Part shown: piece by piece, positions 8,634 to 15,346 of the stretch
Numbering within the stretch: the stretch's first letter is position 1
How the letters are laid out: each line of letters starts with the position of its first letter
NCBI GenBank assembly: GCA_002726335.1
Contig: PBSR01000119.1
Span: 1 to 24,949, forward strand
Direction of reading: 5' to 3'
DNA length: 24,949 nt
Origin: Gemmatimonadaceae bacterium
Lineage (GTDB): Bacteria; Latescibacterota; UBA2968; UBA8231
The notes under the pieces: model-generated
What the model saw: the letters and a program-made list of their open reading frames with translations, nothing else
The model's database searches: none
Told to the model about the DNA's origin: nothing
Made by a program: the position numbers and the translations under genes

Positions 8634-9212
8634 TCAGAACGTATGGCGGTAGACGAGCTGCATCCGGGCATCCCCGGAGGCGTCCAGCGACAGCTCGGGG
8701 AAGATCTTCTTCGTCCTCGTTTTCGGGATGGCGGCCACGCCAAGAGTGCCGACAGCGAGCACTGCCGAGCTCCAGCCCCACAGTCCGGCACGGTCGGCCT
8801 TGTCATCGAGTTCACTGGCTCGCGCCAGCAGACCGTTTTCTCTGTTGATTCGCGCTTCGGCCTTGCGGTCGGACTTCGTGTCGAACTGGAGCCAGGAGAT
8901 CAGGCTGAGGGCGACGGTTCCACCCAGAAAGCTGATGTAGGGAAACTCACGGACCGTCACCGTCCGGGCCTGTCCGCCCAGCGATTCCAGGGTGACGAGC
9001 TTGTCGATCTGATCGGGCTGGAAGGTGAAGATTTCGCCATCGCCGCCGCGGACGATGATCAGATCAGCGTCGCGCCGGATCAACTCGCCCATTACGACGG
9101 TTCCGTCCTCGAGGTAGACACGAGTGTCGGCCGCCGAGGATTCCTGCGCACCGAGCAGGAGGGGCTGAATGGTGATGGACAGAGCGATGAGCAGGGTGAT
9201 GGTGTGACGCAC
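8634..9212 (-). CDS. Small membrane-associated protein, hypothetical
   Basis: The product has 192 residues from a GTG start at 9212, chosen because it begins directly with a signal sequence (VRHTITLLIALSITIQPLLLG) and has AGAGG a few bases upstream. The frame stays open upstream to a TTG at 9311, but that TTG overlaps the predicted promoter. After the signal peptide comes a small beta-rich segment (31-75, VYLEDGTVVMGELIRR then LIIVRGGDGEIFTFQPDQI) of the kind seen in SH3/LSm-like barrels. Two hydrophobic stretches follow, near 93-110 and 144-163, with a charged possible coiled coil between them (112-142). I do not recognise a family. It converges with the SH3b/TPR gene, and both are envelope proteins. 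Confidence 0.7.
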   Translation of the reverse strand: MRHTITLLIALSITIQPLLLGAQESSAADTRVYLEDGTVVMGELIRRDADLIIVRGGDGEIFTFQPDQIDKLVTLESLGGQARTVTVREFPYISFLGGTVALSLISWLQFDTKSDRKAEARINRENGLLARASELDDKADRAGLWGWSSAVLAVGTLGVAAIPKTRTKKIFPELSLDASGDARMQLVYRHTF

Positions 9213-9286
9213 GTCAGATGCCTCTTTCAGATTGGAGACGACTCGATGTGGAGTGAGCCGTCGGGGCACCGGCGGATACTGTAACT

Positions 9287-9313
9287 CCTTGTATCTGCTG
9301 GCAATATACAAGG
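9287..9313. promoter_or_regulatory. Perfect palindrome over the -10 region, candidate operator
   Basis: CCTTGTAT (9287-9294) and ATACAAGG (9306-9313) are perfect 8-bp inverted arms separated by 11 bases. The right arm overlaps the -10 hexamer and the left arm lies just past the expected transcription start. This is the geometry of a repressor binding site. It could instead fold as an RNA hairpin only if transcription began further upstream. Confidence 0.5.
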
Positions 9314-9330
9314 CCCCCTTACCCTGTCAA
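9303..9330 (-). promoter_or_regulatory. Sigma70-type promoter of the 8634-9212 gene
   Basis: On the minus strand a perfect -35 TTGACA (9325-9330) is followed after 16 bases by TATATT (9303-9308), a five-of-six match to TATAAT. Transcription would start near 9296, about 84 bases before the GTG start. This is the best promoter match in the window. Confidence 0.75.
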
Positions 9331-9347
9331 CAGCCTCGATGAGGCTG
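9331..9347 (+). promoter_or_regulatory. Hairpin with the rnhB start codon in its loop
   Basis: CAGCCTC (9331-9337) and GAGGCTG (9341-9347) are perfect 7-bp arms around a three-base loop. The ATG at 9339-9341 straddles the loop and the first base of the right arm. If it folds in the mRNA it would hinder initiation, and no good ribosome binding site precedes it. Confidence 0.4.
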
Positions 9348-10529
9348 GACGCCGAGGGCATCAGGCGTGCCACGGTGGCCCAGATCCAGGCCGCGGTGAC
9401 CGAACGTGGTGGCGCCGGCCGGCGTCTGCTGGCGCTGCTCGAACAGGACGAGCGCTCCGGCGTCCGGCGCCTGGCGGTTCGTGAACGGGTGCGCTGGCGC
9501 GGTCGGCAGTCGGAACGCCGCCGGGCCCGGCGCATGCGCGACCTGGAGCACAGATTCCGTGCCGAGGGGGCCCGTCGACTCGCAGGTGTCGACGAGGTCG
9601 GTCGGGGGTGTCTGGCAGGACCTGTTGTGGCCGCCGCCGTCGTTCTCCCGGAAGATGCGACCGGGTTGGACGAACTCGATGATTCGAAGGTTCTCGACGT
9701 CGATACCAGACAGCGGCTGCGGGAGCGAATCGTCGAGGTTGCCGTCGACTGGTCAGTAGCAGCTGTCGACGCGGCGGAGATCGATCACATCAACATTCTC
9801 GAGGCGTCGATGCAAGCCATGCGTCTTGCCCTGGCGGCGCTGCAACCACCTCCGGACCGCGTGCTCGTCGACGGCAATCGCGCCCCCACAAGCGGCCTGC
9901 CCGAAACGACTCTGATCAACGGCGACGCCCGGTCGCTGTCGATTGCCGCTGCCTCTGTCGTCGCCAAACAGCACCGCGACGGGCTGATGACCAACTTCGA
10001 TGCGCAGTATCCCGGGTACGGCTTCGCCAGCCACAAGGGCTACGCCAGCGCCGAGCACCGGGAGAGCCTGAGTCGCCTGGGTCCCTGCGTCCTGCACCGC
10101 CGCTCTTTTGAGCCTCTGGCACAGCGTGATCAACTGAGTCTGGATCTCGAGGCGGCCCCTCCAGGCATCGGTGAGCGGGGCGAATGTGCCGCCGCCGACT
10201 ACCTGCGCGACCATGGCTATGAGATCCTCGCCAGCGGGTATCGAGGTGTCGGCGGAGAGATCGATCTCGTCGCCCGCTGCGGCACGACTGTCGTCTTCGT
10301 CGAGATCAAGACCTCTCACCGTCCACGTCGCCGCCCGGAAGAGCGCGTCGACGTCGGCAAGCAAAGACGTCTCGGTCGGGCCGCCGCCCACTATATCGAA
10401 CGCAACTCGGTTATGATTTCCAGGCTGGGTCAGGCCGACTTTCGCTTCGATGTCATCGCCGTGGAGCTGTCTGCGGGGGCACCCGACATCGAGCATATCG
10501 AGGATGCCTTTGAAGTACCCGCCGCGTAG
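9339..10529 (+). CDS. rnhB: Fused ribonuclease HII and YraN (UPF0102) nuclease-like protein
   Basis: RNase HII cuts RNA at RNA-DNA junctions and starts ribonucleotide excision repair; YraN is a restriction-endonuclease-fold protein of unclear role. This 396-residue frame holds both. Residues 1-80 form a basic helical extension similar to that of Bacillus RNase HII (LLALLEQDERSGVRRLA). Residues 81-265 are the RNase HII core: LAGVDEVGRGCLAGPVV (D85, E86), VLVDGN (D178), and GDARSLSIAAASVVAK. Residues about 275-396 are YraN: GERGECAAADYLRDHGYEIL, GGEIDLVA (E307, D309), VVFVEIKTS (E322, K324), and FRFDVIAVEL. No stop or frameshift separates them. Many genomes carry these two genes side by side, so fusion is plausible rather than an error. 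The ATG has no clear Shine-Dalgarno sequence and lies in a hairpin loop. Confidence 0.93.
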   Translation: MRLDAEGIRRATVAQIQAAVTERGGAGRRLLALLEQDERSGVRRLAVRERVRWRGRQSERRRARRMRDLEHRFRAEGARRLAGVDEVGRGCLAGPVVAAAVVLPEDATGLDELDDSKVLDVDTRQRLRERIVEVAVDWSVAAVDAAEIDHINILEASMQAMRLALAALQPPPDRVLVDGNRAPTSGLPETTLINGDARSLSIAAASVVAKQHRDGLMTNFDAQYPGYGFASHKGYASAEHRESLSRLGPCVLHRRSFEPLAQRDQLSLDLEAAPPGIGERGECAAADYLRDHGYEILASGYRGVGGEIDLVARCGTTVVFVEIKTSHRPRRRPEERVDVGKQRRLGRAAAHYIERNSVMISRLGQADFRFDVIAVELSAGAPDIEHIEDAFEVPAA

Positions 10530-10534
10530 TTGTG

Positions 10535-11845
10535 CTATCGTGGCAGGTGGTCGTTATCGCGATAGGCGATGACACCGCCGACGACGGTGGCCATGGCACG
10601 GCCCACAAGCTCGAATCCGGTGAAGGGCGTATTCCTCGATTTTGAGCAGAAGGTTGACGGGTCGACCGTCCAGCGGTGTCCGGGGTCGAGGACCGTGACG
10701 TCGCCAGGGTCGCCCTGGCTCAGGCGCCCTCCGGGCAGGCCGAGGACACGGGCCGGCCCCCACGTCCATTTCTCCACGAGAGCGGGCAGGTCCAGCCGTC
10801 CCCCCTCCAACAGAACCGTTACCGACAGCCCGATCGCCGTCTCCAGACCGACGATGCCGAAGGGTGCCGTGGCCAGGGGGCGGGCTTTTTCCTCTGCAGT
10901 GTGCGGGGCGTGGTCGGTGGCGATGGTGTCGATCGTGCCGTCCGCCAGGCCCGTCTTCATCGCCTCTACGTCCGTCGCGGTTCGCAGGGGAGGCGCCATC
11001 TTCGCCGCCGTTCCCTGGCGTTCCACCTCCTCATCGGTCAACAGGAAGTGGTGGGGGAGGACCTCGCAGGTCACGGGCAGCCCATCCGCCTTGGCTGCCC
11101 GCACCAGGTCGACTGTGCCGGAGGTGCTGATGTGGCAGATATGCAACCTGCCCCCCGTGGCGCGAACCAGCTCGATGTCGCGGGCGATCATGTCATCCTC
11201 CGCTGCCGGCGGCATGCCCTTGACGCCGAGCCGACGGGCGACCTCGCCGTCGTGCATGCAGCCGCCATCGGTGATGGCACGGAACTCCTCGTGCGGAAAC
11301 AGCGGCCGTCCGATGCGACTCGAGATCTCCAGAGCCCGGCGCATCAGGGCTTCGTCTTCCACCGGATCACCGTCATCGGAGAAGGCGATGGCGCCGGCAG
11401 CGGCCAATTCCTCCAGCGGCGCCAGCACTTCGCCTCGACGTCCTTGCGTGATGCAGCCGATCGGGTAGACCCTGGCCTGCCCGTCTCGACACGCCCGTTC
11501 CATCACATCCCGCACGTGTGTTGCGACATCGGGTGGCGGTTCGGTGTTGGGCATGGCGGCAATGGCGGTGAAGCCACCGGCGGCGGCCGCAGCAGTGCCG
11601 CTGGCAATCGTTTCCTTGTGCTCGAAACCGGGTTCACGCAGGTGAACGTGGGAGTCGATGAATCCCGGTGTGACGACGAGTCCGGATACATCCAGCCTCT
11701 CGATCCCTTCCGGTCCGGTGAGATCTGCACCGATGCCCCGAACGACACCCTCGATCAGCAGCACATCCGCCACGCGATCCACGCTATTGGCCGGGTCGAT
11801 GACCCGACCTCCCGACAACAGCAGGCTGCCCATCGGTCCGTGCAT
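10535..11845 (-). CDS. pyrC: Dihydroorotase, class I
   Basis: Zinc amidohydrolase that cyclises carbamoyl aspartate to dihydroorotate in pyrimidine synthesis. The 436-residue product shows the class I pattern: TPGFIDSHVHLREPG (H66, H68, R70), AMPNT at 97-101, FSDDG at 155-159 (a metal or bridging ligand region), PHEEF (H185), ICHISTSG (H238) and the catalytic TDHAPHT (D311). The C-terminal SRNTPFTG is also typical. The first ATG has a GAGGAG site about 10 bases upstream; a second ATG four codons in is a possible alternative. It lies 41 bp downstream of the ECF ATPase gene on the same strand, probably cotranscribed, with no pyrB beside it. It converges with rnhB with a 5-bp gap. Confidence 0.96.
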   Translation of the reverse strand: MHGPMGSLLLSGGRVIDPANSVDRVADVLLIEGVVRGIGADLTGPEGIERLDVSGLVVTPGFIDSHVHLREPGFEHKETIASGTAAAAAGGFTAIAAMPNTEPPPDVATHVRDVMERACRDGQARVYPIGCITQGRRGEVLAPLEELAAAGAIAFSDDGDPVEDEALMRRALEISSRIGRPLFPHEEFRAITDGGCMHDGEVARRLGVKGMPPAAEDDMIARDIELVRATGGRLHICHISTSGTVDLVRAAKADGLPVTCEVLPHHFLLTDEEVERQGTAAKMAPPLRTATDVEAMKTGLADGTIDTIATDHAPHTAEEKARPLATAPFGIVGLETAIGLSVTVLLEGGRLDLPALVEKWTWGPARVLGLPGGRLSQGDPGDVTVLDPGHRWTVDPSTFCSKSRNTPFTGFELVGRAMATVVGGVIAYRDNDHLPR

Positions 11846-11886
11846 TTCTTCGGTTCTCCTCTACTTCTGCTTGGAGCCGCGCGGTT

Positions 11887-13593
11887 CTAAGCGGACTGGC
11901 GGCGTTGCAGGCGGCTCACGAAGTGGCAGGCCTCTTCCCGCGTCAACAAGCTGGGAGTCTGCCATCCCCGGCGACGCAGGTCAAGGCTGAGGGCCAGTGC
12001 GGCCGGGGGCTTGACCGTGGCGCCGTTGTCCTGGCAGCACGCCTGTTCGAGGACCTGGCGCGTAGGACCGCACCAGCGGACCTGGCCCTGCTCCATGACG
12101 GTGACGGATGCCGCCAGTTCGGCGACGCGATCCATGTCGTGACTGACGAGGACGACGCTGACGCCATCTGCTGCCAGTCCTGACAGCAGATCCGCGATGA
12201 GCTGCTCGTTGGCCGGATCGAGGCCTGCCGTCGGCTCGTCGAGAACGAGAACGGCCGGTCTGATGGCGAGCACACCGGCGATGGCCGCACGTCGACGCTC
12301 GCCGCCACTGAGCGCCAGGGGCGCTCGCCCACCGAACCGATCCACTGGCAGGCCCACCATGGCCAGGGCTTCGGCGGCTCGCTGGTCGGACTGCTCTGTT
12401 GAACAGCCGTGATTGCGGGGGCCGAAGCGGACATCTGTGGCGACGGTCTCCTCAAACAACTGTGACTCCGGGAACTGGAACACGAGACCTACCTGACGTC
12501 GCGCCGCACGGCTGTCCCCATCGGCCCAGATATTGCGCCCGTCGAGACGGACGGTGCCGGTCGTGGGGTGCAGGAGACCGTTGAAGTGTTGTACGAGAGT
12601 TGTCTTGCCGGAGCCGCTGGGGCCGACCAGGGCGCTGATGGCTCCCTGCGGGACTGACATATCTACGCTGCGCAGAGCGTGCACCGGCTGCGGGACGCCA
12701 GCGCGATAGACGTGTGACAGATGCTCAGTGGCCAGCTTCTGCGTCTCACGGCTCACGGTACCGGCAACCGGGCGAGACTCGGGAAGGGGGGGGCGGAATT
12801 CGCGCACGAGCCAGGCGCTGAGCTCCCCGGGATACAAAGTCCGTGTGGTGCCCCCCCCCGCGGCGGCTACGGCTACCGAGAAGGGGACGGCGAGCCCCAT
12901 GCCGGCCAGCTCTTCGGCGCGGCTGAAGATGTCCCGGGGATCACCGTCAGCGACGATACAACCCTCGTTCAGGACGAGGATACGCTCGGCACGGGCCGCC
13001 TCCTCGGGAGACTGTGTGATGTGCAGTACCCCGAGGCCTGATTCGCGGCACAGACGCTCGATGAGGTCCATCAACTCGGACCGCGCCCCCGGGTCCAGCA
13101 GGGCAGTCGGTTCGTCGAGGATCAGGAAGTCGGGCCGAACGGCGACCGCCGCAGCCACCGCCAGGCGCTGTCGCTCGCCCCCGGACAGCAGATGAGGCGG
13201 GTGGTGACGGTAGGGCTGCAGGTGGAACAGGTCGAGCACTTCGTCCACCCGGCGTCGCATGTGCCCCGGATCGACACCGTGGTTCTCGAGGCCAAAGGCG
13301 ATATCGGTTTCAACGGTGGGTGCTACGAGCTGATCGTCAGGGTTCTGAAAGACCATGGCCACACGCCTTCGCACCTGCGACAGGGCCCGCTCGCTGAGGG
13401 TTACGCCACCGACTCGAACCCTTCCCGAGGTCGGCAGCAGCAGGCCGTTGAGACAGCGTGCCAGAGTGGTCTTTCCCGAGCCGTTGGGACCGATGAGGGC
13501 GGTCCACTGTCCCCGGGCCAGGGACAGGGTCACCCCCTGTATCGCCGGAACTCCGGTGGCGTGGACGTACTCGAGTCGATCGATTTCGATCAT
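11887..13593 (-). CDS. Fused double ATPase subunit of an ECF-type ABC transporter
   Basis: Energy-coupling factor transporters import vitamins and metal ions using two ATPases (EcfA1/EcfA2, or CbiO). This 568-residue protein fuses both. Half 1 has Walker A GPNGSGKTT (35-43), Q-loop VFQNPDDQLVAPTV (81-94), signature LSGGERQR (136-143) and Walker B FLILDEPTALLDP. Half 2 has GPSGSGKTT (324-332), VFQFPESQLFEETV (371-384), LSGGERRR (428-435) and VLVLDEPTAGLDP. The Q-loop sequences are typical of ECF ATPases. Half 2 has the switch His (VSHDMD, H485), but half 1 has Gln194 in that place (HITQ). The linker (about 230-290) is encoded over two long G/C runs. I chose ATG 13593 because the ABC fold starts there, although no strong ribosome binding site is seen. 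No EcfT or substrate-binding gene is adjacent, so the cargo is unknown. Confidence 0.93.
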   Translation of the reverse strand: MIEIDRLEYVHATGVPAIQGVTLSLARGQWTALIGPNGSGKTTLARCLNGLLLPTSGRVRVGGVTLSERALSQVRRRVAMVFQNPDDQLVAPTVETDIAFGLENHGVDPGHMRRRVDEVLDLFHLQPYRHHPPHLLSGGERQRLAVAAAVAVRPDFLILDEPTALLDPGARSELMDLIERLCRESGLGVLHITQSPEEAARAERILVLNEGCIVADGDPRDIFSRAEELAGMGLAVPFSVAVAAAGGGTTRTLYPGELSAWLVREFRPPLPESRPVAGTVSRETQKLATEHLSHVYRAGVPQPVHALRSVDMSVPQGAISALVGPSGSGKTTLVQHFNGLLHPTTGTVRLDGRNIWADGDSRAARRQVGLVFQFPESQLFEETVATDVRFGPRNHGCSTEQSDQRAAEALAMVGLPVDRFGGRAPLALSGGERRRAAIAGVLAIRPAVLVLDEPTAGLDPANEQLIADLLSGLAADGVSVVLVSHDMDRVAELAASVTVMEQGQVRWCGPTRQVLEQACCQDNGATVKPPAALALSLDLRRRGWQTPSLLTREEACHFVSRLQRRQSA

Positions 13594-13654
13594 CGGTGCA
13601 GGCGGCTGACGGTGATGAGTCGCGGTGAGGGCGCCACGAGTCGGCAGGTGTTCG

Positions 13655-13683
13655 TTGACACTCAGAAATCCCGCGGGTACCTT
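13655..13683 (+). promoter_or_regulatory. Candidate sigma70 promoter of the lipoprotein-glycosyltransferase operon
   Basis: A perfect TTGACA (13655-13660), then 17 bases, then TACCTT (13678-13683, three of six). It is the best match in the 188-bp divergent gap between the ECF ATPase and the lipoprotein gene, about 100 bases before the ATG. The -10 is weak, so this is tentative. Confidence 0.35.
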
Positions 13684-13781
13684 GGAACGACAACCCACTA
13701 AGGGCGCAAGATCGTACGCGCCCGTCAAGGGACCGGCGACGGTGCACCGTCCGGACCCACGCAAGCGGAGTATCCCCACCC

Positions 13782-14633
13782 ATGCTGCATTCCCTGTCGC
13801 GCTCGCTGCGCCTCTGGACCCCGCTGACCGCCTTTGTCCTGATCGTCGGTTGTGCTGACGAAGACGACAGCGTGACCATCGACGGCCCCGATTACCCGAC
13901 GGGGCCCGGGGTGCTCTACAACATCGAGTCGGTCACCTTCAACACGATAGACGACGTCTCTGTATCGGCGTCCTATGGCAGGTTGCCAGGGGCGGGATCC
14001 GAGGCCGTCGTCATCCTCGTGCACGAGGTCGGCATCGCCCTCGCACACCAGGAGTGGTTGGTTTCAGGTCTGTTCGAGGCACTGCTCGAAGGGGGATACA
14101 ACGTTCTGGCACTGGACCTGCGGGGGCACGGTGGGTCTTCGCTGCCGGCGGATGGCCGCACCCAGGACGTTCTTCTGGTCACAGATCTCGAAGACATGCA
14201 CCTTGAAGTGCGTGCCGCCGTGACCTGGTTGCGCACGCAGCAGTCAGCCGACAATGCCCGTATCGCGGTGATCGGCAACGGCATCGGTGGCAATATCGCC
14301 TACGTCAGTATGGGAGCCTTCCCCGAGGATCTGCAGGCCGGAATCGCCCTGTCGCCCGGCTTCTGGGACGACACTCTGCAACCCCTTGTCATCGGCACCG
14401 GCATCGAGCCCTTCTCGCCCCACAGCATGCTGTACGTAGTGGGTGAGAATGACCTGATTCCAGTCAGCGACACCGAGAGTATCAGTTATGCTGGTTTCGC
14501 CAGCGCGTTGGCGTCGGTGACGACGAATCCGAGTCTCCAGGTGTTCACCGGGGACGCCAGTCACGGTCTTGCCCTGCTGCAGTCTCCGGCCACTCTGCAG
14601 CTCATTCTTGAGTGGCTGCAGACCCACTTCTGA
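13782..14633 (+). CDS. Alpha/beta-hydrolase-fold lipoprotein lacking the nucleophile serine
   Basis: The 283-residue protein has a lipoprotein signal peptide ending LIVGC (Cys24 as the acylated residue), then an Asp/Glu-rich start to the mature chain. The fold is recognisable from VVILVHEVGIALAHQEW (oxyanion loop region, 76-92), NVLALDLRGHGGSS (107-120) and a nucleophile-elbow segment at 161-171. The elbow reads GNGIG (165-169) where GxSxG is expected, so Gly167 replaces the catalytic Ser. The acid (D224 in VVGENDLIP) and base (H261 in GDASHG) appear kept. It may be a non-catalytic binding protein, or act by another mechanism. A GGAG lies 11 bases before the ATG. The next gene overlaps its end by 22 bases. 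Confidence 0.83.
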   Translation: MLHSLSRSLRLWTPLTAFVLIVGCADEDDSVTIDGPDYPTGPGVLYNIESVTFNTIDDVSVSASYGRLPGAGSEAVVILVHEVGIALAHQEWLVSGLFEALLEGGYNVLALDLRGHGGSSLPADGRTQDVLLVTDLEDMHLEVRAAVTWLRTQQSADNARIAVIGNGIGGNIAYVSMGAFPEDLQAGIALSPGFWDDTLQPLVIGTGIEPFSPHSMLYVVGENDLIPVSDTESISYAGFASALASVTTNPSLQVFTGDASHGLALLQSPATLQLILEWLQTHF

Positions 14634-15346
14634 CCTCGCCGAGCCAACCGACTGCGCCGTTGCACGGCAAGGTCGTCGTTATCATTCCCGCCCTGAACGA
14701 GGAGGATGCCATCCTCCGCGTCCTCGCTGATATCCCCGATCTGGCCGACGAGGTTATCGTCGCCGACAACGGATCCACGGATGACACGCCCTCCAGAGCG
14801 GCGTCCGCCGGCGCCCGCGTCGTACACGAACCACGTCGTGGCTATGGCCAGGCCTGCCTCGCCGGCATCGCCGCCTTGCCTGACGACGCCGAGATCATCG
14901 TCTTCCTCGACGGAGACTACAGCGACCGGCCTGACGAAATGGGCCGCGTCGTGGAGCCAATACGCTCGGGAATGGCAGATCTCGTCATCGGCTCCCGTGT
15001 CCTGGGAGAGCGTGAGCCAGGTGCATTGCTGCCCCAGGCGCGCTTCGGCAACGCTCTGGCCACGTTTCTCATGCGGCTCCTCTACGGTGTCAGATACACC
15101 GACTTGGGGCCATTCCGCGCCATTCGACGGGACGCGCTGGACCGCATTCAGATGGTGGACCGGGACTTTGGCTGGACGGTGGAGATGCAGGTCAAGGCGG
15201 CCCGTCACGGTCTGCGAGGCGTTGAAGTGCCTGTCAGCTATCGTCGTCGGCTGGCGGGTGCCTCGAAGGTGACCGGGACGTTGTCGGGGACGGTTCGCGC
15301 CGGCTGGAAGATCCTGCACACCATCTTTCTGCACGCACGCCAGTGA
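14612..15346 (+). CDS. Family 2 glycosyltransferase (dolichyl/polyprenyl-phosphate sugar synthase-like)
   Basis: Likely moves a sugar from a nucleotide to a lipid-phosphate or similar acceptor at the inner face of the membrane. From GTG 14612 it has 244 residues. The GT-A motifs are VVVIIPALNEE (21-31), VIVADNGSTDDT (48-59), the metal-binding LDGDYSDRP (DxD at 100-102) and TDLGPFRAIRRDAL (163-175). The C-terminal RRRLAGASKVTGT is typical of GT2 prenyl-sugar synthases. There is no clear multi-TM tail. A TTG at 14660 that begins directly before the first strand is an alternative start avoiding overlap with the lipoprotein gene. Its stop overlaps the GTG of the next gene (GTGA), so the two are coupled. 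Such pairs often work as lipid-sugar maker and user. Confidence 0.88.
   Translation: MAADPLLTSPSQPTAPLHGKVVVIIPALNEEDAILRVLADIPDLADEVIVADNGSTDDTPSRAASAGARVVHEPRRGYGQACLAGIAALPDDAEIIVFLDGDYSDRPDEMGRVVEPIRSGMADLVIGSRVLGEREPGALLPQARFGNALATFLMRLLYGVRYTDLGPFRAIRRDALDRIQMVDRDFGWTVEMQVKAARHGLRGVEVPVSYRRRLAGASKVTGTLSGTVRAGWKILHTIFLHARQ

Noticed and set aside
10676..11890. 404-codon plus-strand frame over pyrC
   Set aside because: Antisense to a complete class I dihydroorotase with all catalytic residues; no evidence for coding.
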